Source: Aurantimonas sp965217685 (GTDB lineage Bacteria > Pseudomonadota > Alphaproteobacteria > Rhizobiales > Rhizobiaceae). Taken from it: a stretch of 64,000 nucleotides of DNA. Under the pieces are notes generated by a model that saw nothing but the letters and a program-made list of their open reading frames with translations, did no database searches and had not been told where the DNA came from. The stretch is taken from assembly GCA_965217685.1 (NCBI GenBank), contig CBDCIZ010000003.1, forward strand, positions 1,054,001-1,118,000, written 5' to 3'. The translations under genes were made by a program, and so were the position numbers. Shown piece after piece: positions 43,738 to 54,037 of the stretch; position 1 is the first letter of the stretch; each line of letters begins with the position of its first letter.

Positions 43738-45282
43738 ATGTCCAGCACCGAGCGCGAATCCGCAACGACATCGGGCCCCGCCTGGAGCGAGTCCGAGCGA
43801 TCCGCCGCCCTGCACGGCTACGATATTCTCGACACCCCTCGCGAAAGCGACTTCGACGATCTGGTGCAGGTCGCTTCGGAGATTTGCGGCACACCTGTCG
43901 CGCTCGTCAGTCTGGTCGACACCGACCGGCAGTTCTTCAAGGCCGAGATCGGCTTCGGCCGCCGTGAGACGCCGATCCTGTCGTCCTTCTGCGCCCATGC
44001 CTTGCGGGTCGACGACGTGATGGTCGTCGAGGACGCCAAAGCCGACCCGCGCTTTGAAAACAACCCGCTGGTCACCGGCGATCCCAACATCCGCTTTTAT
44101 GCCGGCGCGGTCATGAAGACGCCGGACGGGCTGCCGGTCGGAACGCTCTGCGTCATCGATACGAAGCCGCGCACCCTCGACGCGCGTCAGCTGAGGACAT
44201 TGCGGGTGCTGGCCCGCCAGGCAATGACCCAGATGGAGTTGCGCCGCATCGTCGTCGAACAGCGCGCGGCGCTCGAAAAGGCCGCGGCTGCAGAGCGGGA
44301 AACCTCGATGTTCGCTCGCCTGGTCGAACAATCCAGCGACTTCATCGCCATGGCCGACACTGAGGGCAAAGTCTTCTTTCTCAACGATGCCGCTCGCCAG
44401 ATGGTCGGGCTCGAGGATGTCGATGTCACGACGACGGCGATCGCCGACTATTTCGCGCTCCATGACCAGACGACCATCCACGACGTCGTTCTGCCGACCG
44501 TCGCCGAGCATGGCTACTGGGAGGGCGAGCTGCAGTTTCGCCATTTCGTTACGGGTGAGGCTATCCCCGTGCTCTACAACGTCTTTCCGCTTCATGACGC
44601 TTCAGATGCGCTGGTCGGTTACGGCACGGTGACCAAGAACGTCCTGCAGCAGAAGCTGGAGCGGACGCGGCGCGCCGAAGTCACCCGCGAAATGGCGCAC
44701 CGGATGAAGAACACGCTCGCGATCGTCCAGGCGATCGTCACCCAGACCTTCCGCCAGGTCTCGACCATCGAGGCGGGCCGCGAGGCCATCGCCGGGCGGC
44801 TGATCGCGCTGGCGCGGGCCCAGGACATCCTGACCGTCGAGGGCGGGTCGGAAGCGCGGGTCAACGAGGTCGTCGAGACGGCGCTCGCGCCGCACCGCAT
44901 GGGCGACGGCCGCTTCTCGATCTCGGGGCCGGCCGTAACCGTGACCGCGGCCCAGGGGCTCGGCCTGTCGCTGGCCATTCACGAACTCGCCACTAACGCC
45001 ATGAAATACGGCGCCTTGTCGACGCCCGGCGGCCTGATTGCGATCGCCTGGGCGCTACCCGGCCCTGGCCCCGAAACTTTCCGGTTCGAATGGACCGAAA
45101 GCGGCGGGCCGACCGTCGCCCAGCCGACACGCACCGGATTTGGTTCGCGCCTCGTGGAACGGATCGTTGCGCCATACTTTGATGGAGTGGCGAAACTGTC
45201 CTACGAACCGGCCGGCGTTCGATTTCGCCTTGATGGCGAAGTGCCGGCGCGCGTTACCGATGCACAGTGGGAGACGCAATGA
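43738..45282 (+). CDS. HWE-family sensor histidine kinase with GAF and PAS domains
   Basis: A 514-residue soluble kinase. A GAF domain at about residues 25-165 (VQVASEICGTPVALVSLVDTDRQFFKA) is followed by a PAS domain at about 190-305 and an HWE kinase core. The phosphoacceptor is His321 in EMAHRMKNTLAIV, and WxE is Trp452/Glu454 (EWTESGG). The GAF domain resembles those of rhizobial kinases that sense redox or small ligands; the signal is unknown. The last codons overlap the start of a response regulator gene in an ATGA, so the two form a two-component pair. Confidence 0.94.
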   Translation: MSSTERESATTSGPAWSESERSAALHGYDILDTPRESDFDDLVQVASEICGTPVALVSLVDTDRQFFKAEIGFGRRETPILSSFCAHALRVDDVMVVEDAKADPRFENNPLVTGDPNIRFYAGAVMKTPDGLPVGTLCVIDTKPRTLDARQLRTLRVLARQAMTQMELRRIVVEQRAALEKAAAAERETSMFARLVEQSSDFIAMADTEGKVFFLNDAARQMVGLEDVDVTTTAIADYFALHDQTTIHDVVLPTVAEHGYWEGELQFRHFVTGEAIPVLYNVFPLHDASDALVGYGTVTKNVLQQKLERTRRAEVTREMAHRMKNTLAIVQAIVTQTFRQVSTIEAGREAIAGRLIALARAQDILTVEGGSEARVNEVVETALAPHRMGDGRFSISGPAVTVTAAQGLGLSLAIHELATNAMKYGALSTPGGLIAIAWALPGPGPETFRFEWTESGGPTVAQPTRTGFGSRLVERIVAPYFDGVAKLSYEPAGVRFRLDGEVPARVTDAQWETQ

Positions 45283-45668
45283 CCGAAATTCTCGAACGAC
45301 GGCAATCCGCGGTGCTCGTCGTCGAGGACGGTCCCCTGTTGCTAATGGACGCGGTCGATCTTGTCGAGGATGCCGATTTCACGGCCTATCGCGCCTGCAA
45401 CGCCGACGAGGCGATCAAGTGGATGGAAAACCATCCGGACATTACCGTGCTCTTCACCGACGTCGACATGCCTGGAACCATGGACGGGCTGAAGCTCGCC
45501 CGCGCCGTGCGTGATCGCTGGTCGCCAGTGACGATCATGGTCACCTCCGGCCTGCGCAGCGTCACCGAATCAGACCTGCCCGAGCACGGGCTGCTCTTTT
45601 CAAAGCCCTATCTGCCGAACTCGGTGGTGGAGGCGTTGAACAAGGTGGCAGATCGGATCGATCTCTGA
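45279..45668 (+). CDS. Single-domain response regulator
   Basis: A 129-residue receiver domain with no output domain. The acidic pocket is VVEDG, the phosphoacceptor is Asp61 in LFTDVDMPG, the Thr/Ser is in MVTSG and the conserved Lys in LFSKPY. The ATG at 45279 overlaps the kinase stop (ATGA) and has GGGAGACGC upstream; a GTG at 45267 is rejected. It is the partner of the adjacent HWE kinase and probably relays phosphate to another protein or acts by binding. Confidence 0.95.
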   Translation: MTEILERRQSAVLVVEDGPLLLMDAVDLVEDADFTAYRACNADEAIKWMENHPDITVLFTDVDMPGTMDGLKLARAVRDRWSPVTIMVTSGLRSVTESDLPEHGLLFSKPYLPNSVVEALNKVADRIDL

Positions 45669-45692
45669 CTGGAGCGGTTCAGAATTTCGACC

Positions 45693-46406
45693 CTATCCCG
45701 CCGCGATGGAGTCGCGAACGTCCATGAGTCCGCGCTTCTGCTTGCCGTCGGCATCGAAGTTGTCGCCGTCGAGCCAAGCCTCAAAGCCGTTGCGGATGTG
45801 CGGCCATTCGGTATCGAGGATGGAGAACCACGCCGTATCGCGGTTACGGCCCTTGACCACCATGTGCTGGCGGAAAAGACCTTCGTGTCGAAAGCCATAG
45901 CGCTCGGCGGCCCGCTTGGAGCGGGCGTTGGCGTCGTCGCATTTCCATTCGAAGCGGCGATAGCCGAGCTCGTTGAAGATGCGGTTCGTCAGTAGAAACA
46001 CCGCCTCCGTGACAGCTGCCGTGCGCTGCAGGCGGGGCGCCAGGCAAATATGACCGATCTCGGCGACACCGTTGGCCGTGTCGATCCGCATCAGCGCCAT
46101 GACCCCGGCCGCCTTTCCGGCGGTCTCGGGATTGCTCCAGAGCGGTCCGGCCGTCGGCACAATCGCGTGAAAGACGATGTCCTCGGCGAGGTAGGTACGT
46201 CCTGCAAAATCCTCGAAGGCCCCGCGGGTTTGGAAAGGCCCGTAGCCCAGATGGGTGAAGACCTGGTCGTCAGGGTCGTCGGAAAAGGCCTCCCAAAGTT
46301 CCCCGAAACGGCGAGAGTCGACGATCGGCTCGACGGTCACAGTCTCGCCGGACATCGGATCGTTGCCCGGAAATTCACGTGATTCGAAGGCTTCGAGATC
46401 GAGCAT
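45693..46406 (-). CDS. GNAT family N-acetyltransferase (RimJ/RimL type)
   Basis: A 237-residue acetyltransferase of the RimJ/RimL type. VTVEPIVDSRRFGELWEAFSD opens the domain, GVAEIGHICLAPRLQRTAAVTEAVFLL is the acetyl-CoA region (here Q-R-T-A, without the usual glycines), and RFEWKCDDANARSKRAAERYGFRHEGLFRQH is the highly conserved C-terminal part. The ATG at 46406 follows GGAAAGGGACATTTG. The substrate is unknown. It is convergent with the kinase-regulator pair. Confidence 0.9.
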   Translation of the reverse strand: MLDLEAFESREFPGNDPMSGETVTVEPIVDSRRFGELWEAFSDDPDDQVFTHLGYGPFQTRGAFEDFAGRTYLAEDIVFHAIVPTAGPLWSNPETAGKAAGVMALMRIDTANGVAEIGHICLAPRLQRTAAVTEAVFLLTNRIFNELGYRRFEWKCDDANARSKRAAERYGFRHEGLFRQHMVVKGRNRDTAWFSILDTEWPHIRNGFEAWLDGDNFDADGKQKRGLMDVRDSIAAG

Positions 46407-46431
46407 CAAATGTCCCTTTCCTTCCAGAGAG

Positions 46432-47391
46432 TCACCGCGCGCGAGCCTTGATGAAGGCCAGCGTCTCGCTGCGGATCGAGCGGTCGCTGAGCGGCAGCGC
46501 GGTCGCAAATGCGCTGATCGCGCCGATATGGTCGACGCCTGGCACGATGCGCGCTTCGACGCGGCCGCCTTTGGCACGGATTCTGGCGGCCATGGAGCGG
46601 GTGTTGTCGGGGTTGACGGTGGTGTCGGCGCTGCCGGCGATCAACAACATCGGCGGCTCGTTGCCGCTGACATAGTTGATCGGCTGGCTCTGGTCGCGAA
46701 TCGCTAGAGGGAAGATGGCTTTATAGCGGTCCTCGGTGAGCGGCAGGAAGTTGTAGGGGCCGGCGAGACCGATGAAGCCGGCGAGCCGGCTCTTGGAATA
46801 ACCAACCGTCGCCAGCAGCCGGCCGTCGGTGGCCAGCAGCCCGGCGATCTCGGCGCCGGCCGAATGGCCCATCAGGAAGACCGGATGGCTGCCGGCCGGC
46901 ACGCCGTTGCCGCCGCGAGCGACCGCCTTGGCGACGGTGGCGGTGGCGAGCGCGCCGTCCTCGACGAAGGTCGGGAACTTCACCTGCGGATAGATGCGAT
47001 AGTCGGGCACCGCGACGATGAGCCCCTGGCTCGCCAGCGACTGCCCGACGAAGAGATACATGCCCTTGTTGCCGGAATCCCAGCTGCCGCCGTAAATGAA
47101 CACGACCACCGGCGTTTGCGCGCTCGCGTTGTCCGGCACATAGAGATCGTAGGTGCCGCGATCGCCCGGCCGGTAGCGGATGTCCGTGACCACCGAATAG
47201 CCGGCGCCGCTGGTGAACGCATTGAGCGCGCCGACACAACCGGACAGGGCCATCAGCATCAACGGCGCGACCAGGAATACGAGAATGCGCCCGAACAGGC
47301 CCCGGCCGCCACGCTTGGCGATTGCGCCGATGCCCAAGGTGTCTTCGCCTCGTGTCCTTGCGCCGAAATCCTGCTCGCTGCCCTGGCTCAT
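46432..47391 (-). CDS. Alpha/beta hydrolase lipoprotein (BD-FAE/carboxylesterase type)
   Basis: A 319-residue esterase. A cytoplasmic stretch of about 30 residues precedes a membrane segment and the lipobox ALSGC (Cys52), so it is a lipoprotein or is anchored. The oxyanion motif is FIYGGSWDSGNKG, the nucleophile elbow is MGHSAG, the acid is in IAGSADTTV and the histidine in PGVDHIG. The order fits the BD-FAE/kynurenine formamidase-like esterases. The substrate is unknown. It is the upstream gene to the GNAT gene by 25 bases, so they may be cotranscribed. Confidence 0.9.
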   Translation of the reverse strand: MSQGSEQDFGARTRGEDTLGIGAIAKRGGRGLFGRILVFLVAPLMLMALSGCVGALNAFTSGAGYSVVTDIRYRPGDRGTYDLYVPDNASAQTPVVVFIYGGSWDSGNKGMYLFVGQSLASQGLIVAVPDYRIYPQVKFPTFVEDGALATATVAKAVARGGNGVPAGSHPVFLMGHSAGAEIAGLLATDGRLLATVGYSKSRLAGFIGLAGPYNFLPLTEDRYKAIFPLAIRDQSQPINYVSGNEPPMLLIAGSADTTVNPDNTRSMAARIRAKGGRVEARIVPGVDHIGAISAFATALPLSDRSIRSETLAFIKARAR

Positions 47392-47480
47392 GCGGTGATC
47401 GCTCTTTCAGGTCGTCGTTTTTGGGACGTGTCGCCGGTTGGAAGATCGCCCGGCAGGCCGCGTTGCCAGTCTTGCCTTCG

Positions 47481-47585
47481 CCGTGACGAGATAGCGTCGC
47501 AGGCCGGTTCAACAACGCTCGGGACGAATAAGTAAAAGGACGAGCGAGGCCGCACCCCGGCGCGATCGGCACTCCCCTGGCCCTT
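47481..47585 (-). ncRNA. Possible 6S RNA (ssrS) next to zapA
   Basis: The minus strand downstream of zapA contains CCTGCGACGCTATCTCG, which resembles the conserved 3' segment of alphaproteobacterial 6S RNA as I remember it. Its GCGA and CTC pair with TCGC and GAG upstream, and CGCTCG/CGAGCG forms the terminal stem around an AT-rich loop. The position beside zapA is the standard location of ssrS in alphaproteobacteria. The folded part is shorter than the usual 150-160 bases, so this is tentative. Confidence 0.25.
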
Positions 47586-47602
47586 TCAAGATGCCGTGCC
47601 CG

Positions 47603-47962
47603 TCAGCCGTCAGCCAGCCGACTCCCAAGCCGCTCCAGCGCCTCGGCGGTCTCGTTCATGGCCTCGACGAAGCGGCCGCGGTCGGCGGCCCGCACCGCCT
47701 CGACCTCGCCGGAACGCGCCGCCTTGTCTTCCAGACCGCCCTCCAGTTCCTTGATCCGGCGACGGGCTTCGGAGAGTTCGTCGGTGGCCATGATCGCCGC
47801 CATTACCGTCAGGCGCAGATCGCCGATCTGGCCGAAGCCCTCGCGCAGATTGGCGATCTTGGCGTCGACTTCTGCGGCGAGCGCCTCAAGATGCGCCTCC
47901 TCGCCCTCGCCGCAGGCCATCCGATAGGTCTTCTCGTCGATGGTGACGACCACTTGAGGCAT
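47603..47962 (-). CDS. zapA: Cell division protein ZapA
   Basis: A 119-residue ZapA, which promotes FtsZ bundling at the division site. MPQVVVTIDEKTYRMACGEGEEAHLEALAAEVDAKI is the conserved N-terminal domain, and the rest is a coiled coil (ELSEARRRIKELEGGLEDK). The ATG at 47962 is chosen by homology to the family start. A DUF4164 gene lies just upstream (46-base gap), the usual Rhizobiales pair next to the transketolase gene. Confidence 0.93.
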   Translation of the reverse strand: MPQVVVTIDEKTYRMACGEGEEAHLEALAAEVDAKIANLREGFGQIGDLRLTVMAAIMATDELSEARRRIKELEGGLEDKAARSGEVEAVRAADRGRFVEAMNETAEALERLGSRLADG

Positions 47963-48008
47963 GAAGGAAACGAGGCTCCTGAGGTAAAGGGACGGAACGG
48001 CGTCCGGG

Positions 48009-48287
48009 CTATTTATGGCGTTCGAGGACGTCGCGAACGCGCTCCATCGTGTCGACGAGCCGCTGGGAGACCTCGCGATTGGCGCGCTCCAGCCGCTGGC
48101 CGTGGGCGAGCGCGGAATCCAGATCACGGGCGAGCCGCGTTCTGTCGGCCGTCATGCGCTGGATCTCCACCTCCGCCCCGAGCGTCACGCGGTCGCGCTC
48201 AAGGCGCAGATCCACCGACTGCTCCAGACGATCGATGGCGATCCGCAGACGCTGGTGCGCCGCCTCGAACGGATCGTCTGCCGTCAT
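48009..48287 (-). CDS. DUF4164 family protein
   Basis: A 92-residue helical protein, MTADDPFEAAHQRLRIAIDR and onward, almost all coiled coil, matching DUF4164 by content and by its place directly upstream of zapA. The ATG at 48287 is set by the family start; the longer frame upstream is the divergent promoter region with tkt. The role is unknown; position suggests cell division. Confidence 0.85.
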   Translation of the reverse strand: MTADDPFEAAHQRLRIAIDRLEQSVDLRLERDRVTLGAEVEIQRMTADRTRLARDLDSALAHGQRLERANREVSQRLVDTMERVRDVLERHK

Positions 48288-48540
48288 GCCCGTCCTCACC
48301 GCCCCGTTTTCAGCCCATGCGCGAGCGCACCGGACCCATCGGGTCGTGCGCCGTCGATCCGCAAGCTCTAACCTCTCGGCGGCGCGGTGGAAAGCGCCAA
48401 GCCGGCTTGGACCCGCCCGGTTTGTTGACAACGTCTCTCGCGATGTGGTCACTGCCCGCCATCCGGGCCCTTTCGACGCGCTGATCTACGGGACCTGACC
48501 CTGCCCGACGCTTGCGGTCGCGAGCCAGTGGAAACGTTCA

Positions 48541-50562
48541 ATGACGACATCCGATACGCAGCGCCAGATGGCGGATGCGATTCGCATCCTTGCCGCAGAT
48601 GCGGTCGAGGCGGCCGGTTCCGGCCATCCGGGACTGCCGATGGGTGCGGCCGATCTCGCGACCGTCCTGTTCACGAAATTCCTCGTCGTCGATTCACGCG
48701 ATCCGACCTGGCCCGATCGCGACCGCTTCGTGCTGTCGGCCGGCCACGGCTCGATGCTGCTCTACGCGCTCAACTTCCTGCTCGGCTACGACGACATCGC
48801 GATCGAGGATATCAAGGCGTTCCGCCAGCTCGGTGCCAAGACCGCCGGCTTTCCCGAGCACGGCGATCTTGCCGGTATCGAGGCGACCACCGGACCACTT
48901 GGCCAGGGCCTGGCCAATGCCGTCGGCATGGCCATCGCGGAGCGCATTCTGAATGCCGAGTTCGGCGACGGCATCGTCGACCACCGCACCTATGTGCTGG
49001 CCGGCGACGGCTGCCTGATGGAGGGGATCAGTCAGGAAGCGATCGCGCTGGCAGGCCATCTGAAGCTCTCCCGGCTGATCGTGATCTGGGACGACAATGG
49101 CTTCACCATCGACGGCAAGGTGGGGCTGTCGGATTCCACCGAACAGTCGGCCCGGTTTGCGGCCTGCGGCTGGAACACGCTGGCCTGCGACGGACACGAC
49201 CACGACGCCATCGAGGTCGCCCTCGAAGCGGCGCGGACCAGCGACCGACCGACCATGATCGCCGCCAAGACGACGATCGGCTACGGCGCACCGAAATCCG
49301 CCGGCACCTCCAGGGCCCATGGCACGGCGCTCGGGGCCGAAGAGATCGCCGCGACCCGCGAGGCGCTCGGCTGGCCGCACGAGCCGTTCGAAATACCGGC
49401 CGAAATCCGCGACCGCTGGCGCATTGCGGGCCTGAGGTCGATCCCGCGCCGCAAGGAGTGGGAGCAGCGCCTTGCCGCACTCGATGCCGATGCGCGCGGC
49501 GTTTTCGAGCGCCGCATGCGCGGCGATCTGCCGAGCGGCTTCACCGAGGCCGTACAACGGGCCAAGCGACGGCTCAACCAGGAGCGCCCCGCGCTCGCGA
49601 CCCGCAAGGCTTCGCAGGTTGCCCTCGAAACGATCAACGCCGTCGTGCTCGAGACGGTCGGCGGCGCCGCCGATCTCGGCGGATCGGTCAACACGCGAAC
49701 CAACGGCATGGGCGAGATCGGGCCGGGCGAATACGCCGGGCGGTTCATCCACTATGGCACCCGCGAACACGCCATGGCCGCTGCGATGAACGGGATTGCT
49801 CTGCATGGCGGCCTGATCCCCTATGGCGGCATGTTTCTGGTCTTTTCCGACTATTGCCGGGCCGCGATGCGCCTGTCGGCGCTGATGCGGCAACGGGTGA
49901 TCTATGTGATGACCCATGATTCGATCGGCCTCGGCGAAGACGGGCCGACCCACCAGCCGGTCGAACATCTGGCGTCGCTGCGGGCGATGCCGAACCTCCA
50001 GGTCTTCCGACCGGCCGATGCGGTCGAGACGATCGAATGCTGGGCGATGGCGCTGGAATCGCGTGACGTCCCATCGGTGCTGGCGCTTAGCCGCCAGACC
50101 TTGCCGGCGCTGCGCTTCGACGAGAACGACGAGAACAAATCGGCCCGCGGGGCCTACGAGATCAGTCCGGCCTCGGGCGAGGCACAGGTGACGATCTACG
50201 CCACCGGTTCGGAGGCGCAGATCGCCATCGAGGCGCGGCGCAGGCTGGAAGCCGACGGCTTGCGCACCCGTGTCGTCTCGGTGCCCTGCGTTGGGCTGTT
50301 CGAGCGTCAGAGTCCGGAATATCGCGAAGCGATGCTCGGCGGCCCATCCATCAAGGTCGCGATCGAGGCCGGCGTGCGCCAGGGCTGGGACGCCTTCATC
50401 GGGCGCCATGGCATCTTCGTCGGCCTGACCGGCTTCGGCGCCAGCGGCTCGGCCGAAGCGCTGTACGAGCATTTCGGCATCACCGCCGACGCGGTGGTCG
50501 AAGCGGTGCTGAAGCGCCGTGCGGCCGACAAGGTGGCGGCCAACGTCGACGCACCGGACTGA
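48541..50562 (+). CDS. tkt: Transketolase
   Basis: A 673-residue thiamine diphosphate enzyme of the pentose phosphate and Calvin-type pathways. MADAIRILAADAVEAAGSGHPGLPMGAADLA opens it, the ThDP motif begins GDGCLMEGISQEA and ends near the DNGFTIDG segment, and GLGEDGPTHQPVEHLASLRAMP and FRPADAVET are intact. It is divergent from DUF4164-zapA and leads to gap and pgk, the usual alphaproteobacterial order. The 233-base gap to gap suggests a separate promoter there. Confidence 0.97.
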   Translation: MTTSDTQRQMADAIRILAADAVEAAGSGHPGLPMGAADLATVLFTKFLVVDSRDPTWPDRDRFVLSAGHGSMLLYALNFLLGYDDIAIEDIKAFRQLGAKTAGFPEHGDLAGIEATTGPLGQGLANAVGMAIAERILNAEFGDGIVDHRTYVLAGDGCLMEGISQEAIALAGHLKLSRLIVIWDDNGFTIDGKVGLSDSTEQSARFAACGWNTLACDGHDHDAIEVALEAARTSDRPTMIAAKTTIGYGAPKSAGTSRAHGTALGAEEIAATREALGWPHEPFEIPAEIRDRWRIAGLRSIPRRKEWEQRLAALDADARGVFERRMRGDLPSGFTEAVQRAKRRLNQERPALATRKASQVALETINAVVLETVGGAADLGGSVNTRTNGMGEIGPGEYAGRFIHYGTREHAMAAAMNGIALHGGLIPYGGMFLVFSDYCRAAMRLSALMRQRVIYVMTHDSIGLGEDGPTHQPVEHLASLRAMPNLQVFRPADAVETIECWAMALESRDVPSVLALSRQTLPALRFDENDENKSARGAYEISPASGEAQVTIYATGSEAQIAIEARRRLEADGLRTRVVSVPCVGLFERQSPEYREAMLGGPSIKVAIEAGVRQGWDAFIGRHGIFVGLTGFGASGSAEALYEHFGITADAVVEAVLKRRAADKVAANVDAPD

Positions 50563-50795
50563 TCGGATCGCAGCCAATGGTTCGAGCTTGCAGGATTGCC
50601 GGCTTGCGAGAATCGCCGATACCGCTGCCCAACGTAACGAAAACTGATCTCCCGCTTGAGAAAAGCGCGTGAGCGTCGAGATTGATTGCTCGCCGGGCGG
50701 CCTGTAAAGCCCTTGTCGGAATTCCGCCGCAGGGCAGATCGACAAAGGGTTGGCCCACGACAGACAGGGCGCGGCCCATTTTGAGGAGACAACCA

Positions 50796-51815
<1,020 letters not shown>

Positions 51816-51841
51816 GGCCTGATCCCGAACGAACGAACGCG

Positions 51842-51863
51842 AGGCTGCCCTACCGGGCGGCCT
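51842..51863 (+). terminator. Weak hairpin between gap and pgk
   Basis: AGGCTGCCC and GGGCGGCCT form a stem with one mismatched pair around TACC, 26 bases past the gap stop. No T run follows, so it may only reduce readthrough into pgk. Confidence 0.35.
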
Positions 51864-52046
51864 GCGACCGGGAGATCCGCTGGCGTCGTCGGGCTTTCCA
51901 AAGAGCGTTTCTGCACAAGGGCAACTGAACCACCCGCAATCGTAGGCGGGGGACTGCGCGCTTCCCGATTGCCCTTCGCCGTTGCCCTGGCGGCGCGCTT
52001 CACGCTACATCGCGGGCCGGCAGGCGCGGTTTTCGGAGGAGGCCAT

Positions 52047-53243
52047 ATGACAACCCCATTCAAGACCCTCGACGACGCGGACGTCACGGCCAAGCGCGTG
52101 CTCGTGCGGGTCGATCTCAACGTCCCGATGCAGAACGGCAAGGTCACCGACCGCACCCGCATCGAGCGCATCCTGCCGACGATTCGCGAGATCTCCGAAA
52201 AGGGCGGACGGGTCATCCTGCTCGCCCATTTCGGCCGCCCGAAGGGCAAGCCCAACCCCGACATGTCGCTGGAGTCGCTGGCGCCGATCCTGTCCGAAAT
52301 GCTCGGCCAGCCGGTCGGCTTTTCCGACGATTGCGTCGGCCCGGTTGCCGCCGGCATCGTGGCGGCGTTGAAGGACGGCAACGTCGTCCTCCTCGAAAAC
52401 ACCCGTTTTCACGCCGGCGAGGAGGCGAACGACGACGAGTTCGTCTCGCAACTCGCCTCACTCGGCGACGTCTTCGTCAACGACGCCTTCTCGGCCGCCC
52501 ACCGCGCCCATGCCTCGACGGAAGGGCTCGCCCGCCATCTGCCCTCCTATGCCGGCCGCACCATGCAGGCCGAGCTTGAGGCGCTGGAAAAGGGTCTCGG
52601 CGACCCCGAGCGGCCGGTCGTCGCCATCGTCGGCGGCGCCAAGGTCTCCACCAAGATCGATCTCCTCGAAAACCTCGTCGGCAGGGTCGATGCGCTGGTG
52701 ATCGGCGGCGGCATGGCCAACACGTTCCTAGCCGCGCAAGGGATCGATGTCGGCAAGTCGCTGTGCGAGCACGAACTGGCGGAGACGGCGAAGCGCATCC
52801 TGGCCGCCGCGAAAAAGAGCGGCTGCGCGATCGTCTTGCCGACCGACGCAATTGTGGCACGCGAGTTCAAGGCGGGCGCCGCTTCCGAGACAGTTTCGGT
52901 CCATGACGTTCCCGCCGACGCGATGATCCTCGATGCCGGACCCGACACGGTCGGCGTCGTCAATGGTTGGCTCGACAAGGCCAGGACGCTGGTCTGGAAC
53001 GGCCCGCTCGGCGCCTTCGAGATCAAGCCCTTCGACACCGCGACCATGGCCGCCGCCCAACATGCGGGCGAATTGACCAGGGCCGGCAAGCTGGTCTCCG
53101 TCGCCGGCGGCGGCGACACGGTCTCGGCGCTGAACCAGGCCGGGGTCGCGGACGATTTCACCTATGTCTCGACGGCGGGCGGCGCGTTCCTGGAATGGAT
53201 GGAAGGCAAGCCGCTGCCGGGCGTCGAGGTCCTGAAGGCCTGA
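52047..53243 (+). CDS. pgk: Phosphoglycerate kinase
   Basis: A 398-residue glycolytic kinase that transfers phosphate from 1,3-bisphosphoglycerate to ADP. RVLVRVDLNVPMQNGKVTD, LLAHFGRPKG, ENTRFHAGEE, GGAKVSTKIDLLENL, GGGMANTFL and the C-terminal GGGDTVSAL are all present. The ATG at 52047 has a strong GGAGGAGG site; an upstream TTG frame is rejected. It is 231 bases after gap. Confidence 0.97.
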   Translation: MTTPFKTLDDADVTAKRVLVRVDLNVPMQNGKVTDRTRIERILPTIREISEKGGRVILLAHFGRPKGKPNPDMSLESLAPILSEMLGQPVGFSDDCVGPVAAGIVAALKDGNVVLLENTRFHAGEEANDDEFVSQLASLGDVFVNDAFSAAHRAHASTEGLARHLPSYAGRTMQAELEALEKGLGDPERPVVAIVGGAKVSTKIDLLENLVGRVDALVIGGGMANTFLAAQGIDVGKSLCEHELAETAKRILAAAKKSGCAIVLPTDAIVAREFKAGAASETVSVHDVPADAMILDAGPDTVGVVNGWLDKARTLVWNGPLGAFEIKPFDTATMAAAQHAGELTRAGKLVSVAGGGDTVSALNQAGVADDFTYVSTAGGAFLEWMEGKPLPGVEVLKA

Positions 53244-53258
53244 CGGCGATCCGAGCCC

Positions 53259-54008
53259 ATGATGTTCAAGAGCGCACTCGTCACCTGGCTCGCCTTCCCC
53301 GTCTATGTCTGGCAGGGGCTCGCCACACGCCGCCGCGTCGAGCGGATGGTGCCGCCGGCGGGGCCGGTGTCGGGCATCATCGGTGAGACGAAGGCTGGCG
53401 GAGCCGAGGACTGGACGGATGGCGACGCGCCGATCCGGCTCCTGGTTCTGGGCGACAGTTCGGCAGCCGGGGTCGGGGTGGCGCGTGTCGCCGACAGCCT
53501 GGCGCCGCGGCTCGCCGAGCGGCTGCATGCGCTCACCGGCCGCGCGGTCGCCTGGCGGGCCGCCGGCTCCAACTCGGCGGTCTCGGCGCAAATTCGCGAC
53601 CACGTGGTGCCGAACCTCGCCCGTGAGTCCTACAGCCACATCGTGCTGCACATCGGCACCAACGATGCCAAGAACTTCCACACGGCCCGGCGTTTCAAGA
53701 AAGCCTTCGGCGGGCTTCTCTATGCACTCAAGGCCAAATGGCCCGAAGCGCGCATCGTCTGGTCGCCGCCGGTCGACCTCAACCGCGTGCCGGCCCTGCC
53801 GAACGCTCTCGGCCGCATCCTCGAACGCCGCGCCAGGATCATCCGCCGCATGGGCGCGCGCCTCTGCATCGAGCGCGGCGCGATCGCCGCCACATCGCTG
53901 CCGCGCGTCGAACCGGCCGGCTTTTCCCGCGACGGGTTTCATGCCTCGGCCGAAGGGTACGCCTACATGGCGTCGCATCTGGCGGGCTACGTGCTCGGCG
54001 ATCGATAG
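53259..54008 (+). CDS. SGNH/GDSL family hydrolase
   Basis: A 249-residue SGNH hydrolase. An N-terminal hydrophobic segment (residues 4-20) may anchor it, followed by the nucleophile motif LVLGDSSAAGVG, the Gly and Asn blocks in AGSNSAVSAQI and HIGTNDAKN, and the DGFHAS motif with Asp and His. These enzymes cleave acyl esters of lipids or glycans. It begins 15 bases after pgk and may be cotranscribed, though it has no evident link to glycolysis. Confidence 0.9.
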   Translation: MMFKSALVTWLAFPVYVWQGLATRRRVERMVPPAGPVSGIIGETKAGGAEDWTDGDAPIRLLVLGDSSAAGVGVARVADSLAPRLAERLHALTGRAVAWRAAGSNSAVSAQIRDHVVPNLARESYSHIVLHIGTNDAKNFHTARRFKKAFGGLLYALKAKWPEARIVWSPPVDLNRVPALPNALGRILERRARIIRRMGARLCIERGAIAATSLPRVEPAGFSRDGFHASAEGYAYMASHLAGYVLGDR

Positions 54009-54037
54009 GCAAATCCGCTGCCGAACCTGTTCTTTGC

